Positions 9,252 through 18,490 of a stretch of DNA of 39,192 nt are shown here, one piece after another. Below the pieces are notes generated by a model, which did no database searches, was not told the DNA's origin, and was given only the letters and a program-made list of their open reading frames with translations. Position 1 is the first letter of the stretch, and every line of letters begins with the position of its first letter. The DNA comes from Chara braunii. Its lineage: Eukaryota; Streptophyta; Charophyceae; Charales; Characeae. The position numbers were made by a program, and so were the translations under genes. The stretch lies in NCBI GenBank assembly GCA_003427395.1, contig BFEA01000226.1, positions 1,836,054-1,875,245 of the forward strand, given 5' to 3'.

Positions 9252-10560
9252 GCTGGTGGTGCCCGTTTGATGGTTCCCATTGAGCCTGGTGTCGTGTTGT
9301 TATTCTCCCTCTGAGCCTGATGATGTTTCATATGGTTGTGTGGTTACCCCCTTGAAGTTTACTCTGAGAGCTATACTTGCCGCCTCCCACCCTTCCCTAC
9401 CTTTCCCATACGACTGAGCTCCTTCTCTTCTATTCGGCTATTGTGTACTTGTATAGGGCACGTGAGACTGAGTCACATTCTTTTTCGGTGTGGATATTGA
9501 TGTTGTTACTTTTCGCCTTTAGGGCTCAGGTGTTGACTTGTGCTCAACCACATTGGCTTAGGAGACATTTTTCTCTTTCTCGGTTGACACAGGTCAGACA
9601 TTTCTCTCTTTCTTGGCCGACACACGTCAGACATTTTTCTGCTTTTTAGGTCGATTCAGACCAGACATTGTTGTATAGATTAGGCTTGCGGCTTAGTCTG
9701 CATTGCAACTCAGAGCTTACTCCGCATTTAGGATTGTTTCTTTGCCGCTCCTCTGGGTTTCCGTTATTTCAGCGGATAGCGTGTTGATGTATCACTTGAT
9801 CCATTTACAGGTCCGAGGATCATGTAGCGGTACCCTTCGGCCCAGCAGTGAGGCCGGACCTGTTTCAGGCCGCCGGACCTGTTTCAGGCCGCCGGCCTGA
9901 CCCCGGTCCGGTACTGGGTTACTCCGGCCTGGACCAAGGCCAGTATATCTCTCCGGCCTAGACCCAGGCTGGGTTGGTCACTCTTTCACTTGTTCGTTCA
10001 TTCATTGATGCGGACTGGACCTTCACTCAGCTGCTGCTTCTCGTGTGTGTCCATCTCCTTCCTCTCTCTCTCTCTCTCACCATCTCCGCCGCACGTGCCC
10101 TCCTGCACGTGCGTCGCAACAACAATCGAATGGACATGAGACCACCTGGAAGCCCACAGCGGTCTCAGTGCTTTCTTTAAGTTTACTTACGACTTATTTA
10201 TTATTTATTTACAGCGGCCCTAGGGCTGATTATCATGTCACGTGGTACGCTCCGAATAGCAGCAGGTGTTTACGGTAGAGCACGCGCCTGTCCCAACCAG
10301 ATTTACACTTGCAGGCAGGTTATAAATCCACCGAACATTTGCTCGCACGATGGCTGTGGGCTTCAGTCACACCCACCCAACTTCTTCGTGTGCGCCAGGC
10401 AAAGTTTCAAAAACTCATCTCATCCATTTTTTTATTTTTTATTTTTTATTTTTTCTGGCAAATCAAACAGAGAGGCACAACGACGCTGACAGCAACAATC
10501 ATCACAACTACCCCTTCTACTAGCGAAGTAGCCAGTGCTTTATTATCCACTCCTCGTCTT
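9252..10560. other. Non-coding DNA downstream of pol, possible element 3' end
   Basis: No convincing reading frame is present. Three and a half copies of a 33-bp unit starting AGACATTT lie at 9563-9670 (starts 9563, 9596, 9629, 9663). Two copies of a 19-bp unit, GCCGGACCTGTTTCAGGCC, lie at about 9852-9889 inside a GC-rich, GGCC-rich patch. A CT run (about 10062-10078) precedes a G-box dyad. This may include the element's 3' LTR, but no matching 5' copy was found in the window. Confidence 0.45.
10090..10113. promoter_or_regulatory. Paired G-box dyad (two CACGTG hexamers in a hairpin)
   Basis: CGCACGTGC (10090-10098) and GCACGTGCG (10105-10113) are perfect inverted repeats around CCTCCT. Each contains CACGTG, the palindromic G-box core bound by bHLH and bZIP factors in plants. 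A regulatory role is inferred only. The pair could belong to an LTR promoter, but no start site or LTR boundary is established. Confidence 0.3.
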
Positions 10561-11230
10561 TGACCGGTGTGATGATCTGTATACCTGGTCTCCGACCAGT
10601 GCTCCATATGGCTCCACGTTTGGGCAAATTGATGCGTCAGAGTTCAAGTGCAGAGACATCCGAGCTGTTCTGCCAGAGATCACGAGCTCGATGCCATGGA
10701 ACAGTGTTACAGAGATTCAATGCCAGACAAAGAGAAAGAGCATTCCAGATTGAAGGCATCCCAGTTGTTACGCTAGAGATCACCAGCTCGATTCCATGCA
10801 AGTGCTGCGGACAGATCCAACACCAGACTGATCTATGTTCTGCAATGCAGTTGAGAAGAGATCAGAAACAGAAAAAGAGAAAAAAGAAAAAGAAGAGAAC
10901 TCCTGTTTGTGTTGGCACCTGCATCCATCCTCACACTGACCTGTTTGGCGATCCGTGCCATTTAGCAGAACATGCACTTTAACCCCTTTCAGACTACCTG
11001 AGTAAAGCTGGCAAGGAGACCCTGGCATAAATCTGCACTCCACAATTCAGACGCCAACCGCCATATAGCCATATGACAATTAGCTCCTCCGAGATAACCC
11101 TTGGGACAGAAAATGAGTCCAATCTGTCATCAAAACGACTTGTATATGCTTTAGACGTCGACGACATTTATACATGCTCTCCGACTCAAGATGAAGTACA
11201 CGTGAGACAACACATTATCGAAAAGCCAGA
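10561..11230. other. Non-coding DNA
   Basis: A weak imperfect duplication with a spacing near 96 bp is visible (AGAGATCACGAGCTCGATGC at about 10675 and AGAGATCACCAGCTCGATTC at about 10772). The AAGAAAAAG-rich patch at 10865-10895 explains the lysine-rich frame there. No gene is recognised. Confidence 0.4.
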
Positions 11231-11344
11231 GTCAGCAAGTACATGAGTGCTGCACACAGTCTGCACACTGCCCAAGTCATCGTGCCTGTCAGCAAGTACA
11301 TGTGTGCTGGACACGGTCTGCACACTGTCCAAGTCATCGTGCCT
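11231..11344. repeat. 57-bp tandem duplication
   Basis: Two adjacent copies, 11231-11287 and 11288-11344, both begin GTCAGCAAGTACATG and end CAAGTCATCGTGCCT, with a few substitutions between them. Confidence 0.85.
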
Positions 11345-11439
11345 ACATAACCCTGGTAGACAAAGTACAGCACACTGAATTTTCAACTCTTTGCTGCGGG
11401 TCTGGACAAGGGAGACAGTGGGAGGTAACAGAGAGAGCA

Positions 11440-12285
11440 AGAGAACCGGAGGAAAGGACAGACAGACAATGGATGGAGGGACGGAATCACAGACGGACGG
11501 AGTGGCATCAACGGACAGAGAGATGGATGGACAGACGGAAAGAAAGCAGAGGAAAACCAAAAAAGAAAACAAAAAACGAGGGACAGATGGAGGTATAGAC
11601 AGAGGAACAATCCGAGGTATGAATGGATGGATGGGACAGACAGAAAGGGGGAACAATGCAGGGACAACCACCTTCACTAGTACAGAATGCACGGTCGTTA
11701 TAGCCGTCTTTGGGGCAACTTTCGGACTATTAGATACTGCGATAATGACCGGGTGTACGAGTGAAGACGGTAACCGACAGAGGGACAAATAGACATACGG
11801 AGACCAATGGACAGAGGGACAGAGGGACAAAGGGACTGCGGGACTGAGGGACAGGGAGCAACAAATGTACAGAGGGACATATGGACGGAACGAACCCACA
11901 GCGGGACAAGAGGGACTGAGATACAGGGTAGGTATACACAGAGGGAGGGATGGTCAGAGGGGCAGAACAGAGAAACGGACAGAGGAACAGAGGGACAAAG
12001 AGATGGAGGGAAGGAATGGAGGGACAGAGGTATGGACAGATGGACAAAGGAATGGATGGATGGGGAGAGACGGCGGAGAGATGGACGGAAGGATAGAGGG
12101 CTCAATGCATGGACAGAACGACAGTCAGAGGGGATGACGTCGGGATGAACACAATGCTGTGCAGAGCGAACTAACAGATTGGCCAAGGGACAGATGGATT
12201 GATGAGCGTATGGAGCGACTGACAGACAGAGAAATGGGAGTACTGAGTGACGGCTGGATAAACAGACAGATAGGTGCACAGACAG

Positions 12286-12293
<8 letters not shown>
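11440..12293. repeat. GGACAGA-type degenerate minisatellite
   Basis: About 850 bp are built of short, variable units around GGACAGAG, GGATGGA and GGGACAGA, with no long open structure. Apparent proteins on both strands (Pro/Ser/Cys/Val-rich one way, Arg/Glu/Thr/Gly-rich the other) are translations of the repeat. A less repetitive island lies at about 11660-11780. The array runs directly into a GA dinucleotide run. Confidence 0.8.

Positions 12294-12354
<61 letters not shown>
12294..12354. repeat. (GA)n microsatellite
   Basis: An almost uninterrupted AG/GA dinucleotide run of about 60 bp, preceded by a short ACACAC stretch. Confidence 0.95.
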
Positions 12355-12359
<5 letters not shown>

Positions 12360-12861
12360 CTATGAGAAGCAGAACAATTTGGAACTCAGAAATTGTTTGG
12401 ATAAATGGAAGAGTCAACGGCGATGGAAATTTTCTCGTTTTTGTTGATTGCTTTGGTGTGGGTGGGGATGAAAGGTTAAGCAAGGCCATGAAATTGAGCT
12501 GCTGCATACTTAAGGAGGATCGCTTACCCATTTTTCTCAGCTAATCTCAATCCGAAATGGTCAATTAAAGGCGATGCTTCCGGAAGCATAGCTGCAAGAA
12601 GGCAAAATCAAGAGAAAGACATGAAATGCAAAATCAAGACACAGAAAAAGCACGCAAACTGTGTTTGGAGCTCACAGAAATACACAACAAAAAACCACCA
12701 CACGCACAGTGCAAGGGGAGTAAATGCAAATTTGCAAACCTTCCATTCTCCCTCGAAAAGATGGAAAAGGAAAAGAGTTACATCCAACTACGGAGTGACG
12801 TATCTAGCTCGTCCCATCTTGGGGAGGAAGACATCCATTCAAAAGCCTTTTCTCTTTTCTC
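12355..12861. other. Non-coding DNA
   Basis: Moderately AT-rich sequence with short open frames only. No motif or recognisable element. Confidence 0.4.
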
Positions 12862-13060
12862 TCTTTTTTTTTTTTTTTCCGTTTTTTCTCCTTTTTCCTC
12901 TTTTTTTCCCTCTTTTTTTTCTTGTTTTTCTCTCTTTCTCTCTATTTTGCTTCTTTTATTTTATTTTTTCCCTTCTTTTTTTTTCGTTTTTTTTTTTCTT
13001 CTTCCTGTTCTTAAAGTTTTTTCCTGTTTTTAAAGGTTTTTTTTCCCTTCCTTTTTTGAT
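12862..13060. repeat. T-rich low-complexity tract
   Basis: Nearly 200 bp of T runs broken by C and occasional G. Frames through it encode Phe-rich nonsense. Read on the minus strand it is A/G-rich and could be a decayed poly(A) tail, but no retroelement body is recognised next to it. Confidence 0.8.
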
Positions 13061-13161
13061 TCCAAAAACAGGCATTTACTTGGGAGTAAGAATGGAAAAG
13101 ATACCCATCCAAGGCAGTTATTTGGGAGGTGCTGACGTAGTTCAAAGCAATCAGATACTGC

Positions 13162-13460
13162 GACATAGGATTTAGAATAGACTTCATAGAGATTAGGCTT
13201 AAGCAGAGTGTAAGATATACACTAACACATAGACTGGGACATAGGATTCAGAATAGACTTCATAGAGATCAGGCTTAAACAGAGTGTAAGATATACACTG
13301 ACACATAGACTGGGACATAGGACTCAGAATATACTTCATAGAGATTAGGCTTGGACATATGATTCAGGACATATGATTCAGAATAGAGTTCATAGAGATG
13401 AGGCTTGGACGTATGATTCAGAATTGACTTCATAGAGATCAAGCTTAGACATAGGGTGAG
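13162..13460. repeat. Mosaic satellite with 76-bp and ~40-bp units
   Basis: The consensus GACATAGGATTCAGAATAGA followed by CTTCATAGAGATTAGGCTT recurs. Unit starts are at 13162, 13238 and 13314 (76-bp spacing, with an extra AGAGTGTAAGATATACACT segment), then 13353, 13368, 13408 and 13448 where that segment is missing and spacing falls to 15-40 bp. Decayed relatives continue to about 13735. Confidence 0.85.
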
Positions 13461-13910
13461 CCATAGGATCCCCCCCAAAAAATAGAATGCTGAAAAGAGG
13501 CATAGGAGTCTACACAAAGCAGGCATAGACGGGGAACGAACCAAACTAACACTGTGAGAAACAAACGACACGAATTAGCATTCAGATACACAGAAAAAAA
13601 ACAAAACAAACAAACAACGAAAGGAAAAAAAAAGCATTCAGATAGATTGGACATGGAGTAGACATAGCCCATAGGCTTTAGGATAGACTTCAGATACATT
13701 AGACTAAGACTTGACAAAGTCCATAGGCTCTGGAACAGGTTGAGATACTCCTTTGGCACATCTATTTCGGGGTGTTCTGCCACGTTTTCACGCGGGGCTC
13801 GTTCCCGTTAATCCGCGCGATTTCAGGCCACTCTGTTCAAAACGGAGATTGACGCTCAATTCGCGCTAGCGATTTTTCAAACTCGGGGTAAGATTTTTCG
13901 AATTGGCGAT
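13461..13910. other. Non-coding DNA with satellite remnants
   Basis: Fragments of the satellite words (ATAGACTTCAGATAC, CATAGGCTTTAGG) persist to about 13735. The rest is unique sequence without a recognisable gene. Confidence 0.4.
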
Positions 13911-13922
13911 GGCGCCAGTTAA

Positions 13923-13974
<52 letters not shown>

Positions 13975-13990
13975 GGCGCCAGTTAATTTC
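13911..13990 (-). mobile_element. Poly(T) insertion between 16-bp direct repeats
   Basis: GGCGCCAGTTAATTTC occurs at 13911-13926 and again, identically, at 13975-13990. Between them lie only 48 bp of T with a few C (TTTTC units near the left end). The arrangement looks like a target-site duplication around the poly(A) end of a retroposed transcript on the minus strand, with the rest of the transcript missing. Slippage or a chance repeat are the alternatives. Confidence 0.6.
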
Positions 13991-14137
13991 ACAGAATTTT
14001 GAGTCACGAATTTTGCAACCCTGTCCAGTCATATTAGCACCGCGTAGCAACCAAGAGCACAATGCACGGTAGACCCACCTTCAGTTTCTGCTAAAGAGTG
14101 ATCTTCGACTAGTGGTCACGATGCAGCAACCAAGCTC
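13991..14137. other. Short unique spacer
   Basis: About 150 bp of unique sequence between the poly(T) insertion and the CT run. No feature recognised. Confidence 0.4.
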
Positions 14138-14145
14138 GCTCTCTC

Positions 14146-14203
<58 letters not shown>
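14138..14203. repeat. (CT)n microsatellite ending at a gap
   Basis: A CT dinucleotide run with one CACT interruption near its start. It ends where unknown bases begin, so the true length is unknown. Confidence 0.95.
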
Positions 14204-14556
14204 NNNNNNNNNNNNNNNNNNNNNNNNNNNNNNNNNNNNNNNNNNNNNNNNNNNNNNNNNNNNNNNNNNNNNNNNNNNNNNNNNNNNNNNNNNNNNNNNN
14301 NNNNNNNNNNNNNNNNNNNNNNNNNNNNNNNNNNNNNNNNNNNNNNNNNNNNNNNNNNNNNNNNNNNNNNNNNNNNNNNNNNNNNNNNNNNNNNNNNNNN
14401 NNNNNNNNNNNNNNNNNNNNNNNNNNNNNNNNNNNNNNNNNNNNNNNNNNNNNNNNNNNNNNNNNNNNNNNNNNNNNNNNNNNNNNNNNNNNNNNNNNNN
14501 NNNNNNNNNNNNNNNNNNNNNNNNNNNNNNNNNNNNNNNNNNNNNNNNNNNNNNNN
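14204..14556. other. Assembly gap (353 N)
   Basis: Unknown bases. The gap follows a CT run and precedes a CA run by about 50 bp, so it probably reflects failed assembly through simple repeats. Confidence 0.99.
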
Positions 14557-14608
14557 ACGAACAGTCTGGCACAGCCTTTTTTTTCTGGACTGGAATATTG
14601 TGAACACG

Positions 14609-14609
<1 letters not shown>

Positions 14610-14664
<55 letters not shown>
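14610..14664. repeat. (CA)n microsatellite
   Basis: An uninterrupted CA run of about 55 bp, followed by imperfect ATGCACGCACGCACG. Confidence 0.95.
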
Positions 14665-14666
<2 letters not shown>

Positions 14667-15499
14667 CACGCACGCACGCCCAAACACACCATATATACCT
14701 TTCTCGGGCTGTCAATCGATAAAAAGGAGGCCAATCCAATCGATAAAAGGGAAGTGCCGATATAACTTACCGAATATGATGACAACCGACTGAATTGGCT
14801 TATTCGACTGGTTGCGGGAGTGAGCACCATCTTCCACCGTTCCTTGCAGGCTATCTTGGTTGTCCATTTGTCTAGGGATGTCAATCCGGATATGGCGCGG
14901 ACTAGACACGTGGCAGCAAATGTCGGCCACCCTTTCTGTTAGACGAAGCTGACTGACAAATTGAACGCTCCCACCGCAGCCAGCGGGCGCCGGCTTCTTC
15001 TTAGCCAATTGTGAGACGCAAAGCGAAAAGAGAGCAATGGCGGAAGACAGCGGGGAAAGCGATAGTGGGGGACGGAGGAAGAGACCTACAGCGGCGGCGC
15101 GACCACGCGGTAGGCTAGGACAGCCGCGCCACATGTCCCGCGACAAAGCAGAGGATGGAAAAGAGGAAACTCCACGCGCGCGAGCGTGTGCGCTCATTTG
15201 AAGTATGAAGGAATAAAGAGATGGCGGCAAGGATAATGAGAGGGATGTTGCTGCACCCATGCCACGTAGCATAGCCGTAGCATAGCTGCAGAGAGCGCGC
15301 CCGCGCGCTCACAGCCGGGGCTGGGTCCTACCAGCCAGCGTTGTCGTTGAAGTTGGCGGAAGCTGCCGAATTGGGCGATTGACCGATGGGCCTGGCTCAG
15401 TTGGTGTACCCATAACCTTCTGCATACCCGCAATCAGATGAACAGAATAATTAAAATCTGAATCCATCGACCCTGTCAGGTCAATGATGACATATTTGA
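14665..15499. other. Non-coding DNA before the LINE
   Basis: Mixed-composition sequence with GC-rich patches (about 14970-15200 and 15290-15340). Open frames on the minus strand reach 186 codons but show no domain. A minus-strand frame at 15557-15309 looks superficially protein-like and overlaps the LINE's likely left edge, but I cannot name it. Confidence 0.4.
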
Positions 15500-15600
15500 A
15501 CCAACCGACCCCTTCTGCGTATTCCAATATGCAAGGATGTGCTACGAGGACATCCACTCTATCAGAGGTCCGCAGGACTATGTGAACACCGATCTTACAA

Positions 15601-15690
15601 GGTCCTCAGACGTGTGGGAAGACATCATGGTGTCCTCAGACATGTGGGAAAACATCATGGTGTCCTCAGACATGTGGGAAAACACCATGG
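15601..15690. repeat. 30-bp unit, three tandem copies
   Basis: Three head-to-tail copies begin GTCCTCAGACATGTGGGAA-like at 15601, 15631 and 15661. The unit is a multiple of three, so the frame repeats SSDMWENIMV. It lies inside the LINE coding region. Confidence 0.9.
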
Positions 15691-16660
15691 TGAGACTGCA
15701 GACTGCAGCGAAGCTCGACCTTGACAGACCGCTCACCTTGGAAGAAGTGACACAGACATTGAAGTCAACAAGAGAGGCAAATCCCGTGGAGTGGATGGCC
15801 TTTCGGTGGAATTTTAACCTGCAAATTGGGGTGTGTTTGGACTCTATCCACCTGCAAATTGGGGTGTGTTTGGACTGTATAAGGAGAGATGACTTTTAGG
15901 CTGAAGTTAGGACCTGGCGCCCAATATCACTTCTTAACATCTCATACAAGATCCTGCCCAATATCACTTATGAACATCTCATACAAGATCCTGGCGAAGT
16001 CTCTGGCTCGAGATACCTTCCAGAGCTGGCGGAGAAGGACCAGGGGGCCTTCGTACAGGGATGTTCAATTTTCAACAACATCGTAACTGCCATTGAGACT
16101 CTAGAGGTGGTTCGGGGTGAAAACGTGGAGATGGTCATCCTTCTTCTTGATTTGGAAGAGGCCTATGACAAAGTGGGTTGGACCTTCCTCCTAACCACCT
16201 CAAGGGAATGGGCTTCGGGGAGAGCTTTTGTGCTCGGATTATCGTCATGTACATGTACTCCTCGTCGGCGGTAATGATCAGTGGTCAACTTTTTGCTCCT
16301 TTCTCACTCGCAAGATCACTCGAACAAGAATGTCCACTTGCCTGTTTCCTATTACAGCTAAAGGTTCTGGTTAACAAGATTCTTTCATCACCCTAACATC
16401 AGCCTGCAACTTCACACTGGTGAGAGTGCAGTGAAGGCCTTGGCGAATGACCTATTTGTGATCAGCGAGAACACGGAGACTTCCCTGAAGGCACTGAAGG
16501 TAGTAACGTATGAGCACTCTCTCCTGTCATAAACAATTGGCGCAAGTCAAACCTGCCCAATTTATCCTGAAGGTTGAATTGGGAATGAAACGTGTGGAAA
16601 ATGGGGAAGCGGAAAAGTTTTTGGAAGTGTTGTTTAGGCGTTAAATTGAAGTATCAACTC
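15690..16660 (+). pseudogene. LINE ORF2 reverse transcriptase, broken
   Basis: Pre-RT text is KLDLDRPLTLEEVTQTLKST (from 15712). RT landmarks follow: RPISLLNISYKIL (15917-15955, frame 3) and its duplicate, AKSLARDT, QGAFVQGCSIFNNIVTAIET (about 16044-16100), VILLLDLEEAYDKVGWTFL (about 16134-16190, carrying the first catalytic Asp in LDLEEAYD), then after a frameshift at about 16180-16200 GMGFGESFCARIIVMYMYSS and PFSLARSLEQECPLACFL. The second catalytic box, normally [F/Y]ADD, reads LAND (AAT at 16446-16448), so an essential aspartate is Asn. LINE RT copies element RNA at a nicked target in the nucleus. This copy cannot encode a working enzyme. Confidence 0.82.
15818..15993. repeat. Two further tandem duplications (33 bp and 37 bp) in the LINE
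   Basis: CCTGCAAATTGGGGTGTGTT starts at 15818 and 15851 (33-bp spacing). CCCAATATCACTT followed by AACATCTCATACAAGATCCTG starts at 15920 and 15957 (37-bp spacing). The second duplication doubles the codons of the RT motif PISLLNISYKIL and changes frame. Confidence 0.85.
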
Positions 16661-18170
16661 AGGGTCTGTTGTTGGAACAGAGTATCTTCACATGTCTTGA
16701 GATGTGGGGCACAGCGTGACATCTGTCAATTATGGGGACAACCCTGAGAACCCACGTCGCCCTCTTTTCTACAATGTGGTTTGTCACCACAGTGAGGGAA
16801 CTGGCTGCTAGGGTGGTGAAGGCTACTGAAGATTCGAGTTGGTTTCCCACTTCATATGAAACCAGATGTTCGGAACGCTGAGGCATTCATGTTTAAAGTG
16901 GCGCTATATACCTTATCATTCCCTCGTACCAAGGGGAAACTCGGATTATTGGACCCAACACAAAAAAATCAGGCCCAACTATGAGAGTGGATTGCGAAGG
17001 TGGCCAAATTGAGCTCCCATGATCATAAAATACCTCTAGCAAAATATTTTGATCTGAGAATGGGGACTAACCAGACCAAAAGATGTTTAGACCTGCTTTT
17101 TCATGCCCTCGTTTACAAAGAAGAAAACCAGGTCAGGTTTTTGGGAACGTATCCGGAAAGCATGAAATAAGCTTTCACTCGATGTGCGGCAACCTCCAAC
17201 CACTAAGGAAAAAAATCACGGTGCAACTTGTGTTTGACAACATGGTTATATTGGAGCAGGATGGGTCATCGTTTGTCGCATATGGTATGTACCTTTACGC
17301 AAGCATGGTTCCAATGGGGTGTAGTTCGGATTGAAGTTCTATGGTTTCCGGTTTTGGGAGATTGAAATCACTATCTAAGGTGAAATCGAAACTCCAAGGT
17401 TTGCAGCGAGTGGAACAACACTGGAGAACAGATCATCGAAGTTATCTCTCAAGTTTGGTTGGTGTTGCTGGGTGCATAAGGTCTCGACCCTCTAGGCACA
17501 TGGTACATCTCATATATCGAGGTTGAAGGACATGTACCGTGGAAGGTGCTTGAGATCATTCCCAGGGGTTTCAGGAGGGTGGAACACTAGCGTTGTGAAG
17601 GGTCACCAAACACCCTATCCTTGGTGGAGGAAACTATCCTGATATGGGGCAATCTAGCAGAGGTACATGTGGCTAAGAGCCTTAGCAGAAGGTCGCTCAC
17701 ATGCCAGTGTCATGTCATGGATAGACAGAGTGTCTCTTCGCCAACTATGCATGGACCCATTGGCTTGGGGCAGGAAGGCAAATGCAAAGGATGAACCCAC
17801 CTTGAGACTTCTGGACTATTTAGTGTCACAGGGGTATCAACAGTCCAACAGAAAGTTGAAAACTCCTACTCAGGTAGCTATTCCATATTGGCAAATGATA
17901 TATAATGAGGATCTGTCGGATGCAGAATCAAAGTTTGAAAAACTTTGGAAGATCTTAGTTTCTCTTTCAAACGGTAAACAAGTAAGTAGTATCTGGTCAC
18001 TTTCTCTTATGATGTTGCTGAGCAAAGGCATGAAAGTTAACTTAGGTTGTACGAGGTGCAGATGCTCATTTGAGTCGACCCGCCACCTGTTGTGGGAATG
18101 CCTCGCTTCAAAGCGTGTTTGCAACTGTTGGACACATCATTGGAGGGTTTTTGGTAGTCAGTAAGTTTTT
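16661..18170 (+). pseudogene. LINE ORF2 C-terminal region with zinc-binding motif, broken
   Basis: After the RT the text continues with RTHVALFSTMWFVTTVREL, KGKLGLLDP and EWIAKVAKLSSHD, which match the family's usual GGLGLLD...KWI region, though frames change repeatedly. A 165-codon open stretch at 17667-18164 ends with GCTRCRCSFESTRHLLWECL (about 18044-18105) and a CNCWTHHW segment. The C-x2-C...H...C arrangement is the zinc-binding motif found after RT in plant non-LTR elements. A further LINE-like tail, LRFQQRLFSDQEI and RQSIYVDRRRKQKQ, is seen at about 18499-18605. The minus-strand LINE near 37-38.7 kb shows the same order of motifs. Confidence 0.7.
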
Positions 18171-18490
18171 TTGGACGAGAAATCGGTCCTTTTGGGTTTC
18201 CTCCCTCCAAATGTAGATGGACATAAGGAGTGTGGCTATATTGCTCATGTGGTGAGAGGTTTGAGTTGTGAAATCATCTAGTATCACTTGTTGTAGGAGT
18301 GTCCCGCTTCAAAATGTGTTTGAAACTAATTGACACATCATTGGAGGAAATTTGGCGGTCAAAAAGTTTTTCAGAGCGAGAAATTGATACTGCTAGATTT
18401 CCTCCCTCCAAATGTAGATGGATATTGAGGGTGGGGCTACGTTGTTCATGTGGTAAAAGGTCCGATATGTGAAACCATCTTGTTTTACAC
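18090..18490. repeat. ~201-bp imperfect tandem duplication at the LINE 3' part
   Basis: The words GCTTCAAAGCGTGTTTG, ACACATCATTGGAGG and TTTCCTCCCTCCAAATGTAG occur in the same order in both halves. The last sits at 18197 and at 18398. The first copy covers the zinc-binding coding region, so the second repeats part of it. Divergence is clearly higher than in the 30-37 bp duplications, suggesting an older event. Confidence 0.8.

Noticed and set aside
11698-12531. Long minus-strand frame rich in Cys, Pro, Ser and Val
   Set aside because: It is a translation of the GGACAGA minisatellite and GA run. The opposite strand is equally open, as expected of a repeat.
12621-13175. 184-codon frame with a long Phe-rich segment
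   Set aside because: The Phe run comes from the T-rich tract, and the flanking text is not protein-like.
14081-14884. Frames of up to 267 codons across the first gap
   Set aside because: Most of their length is unknown bases plus CT and CA runs, so there is no coding evidence.
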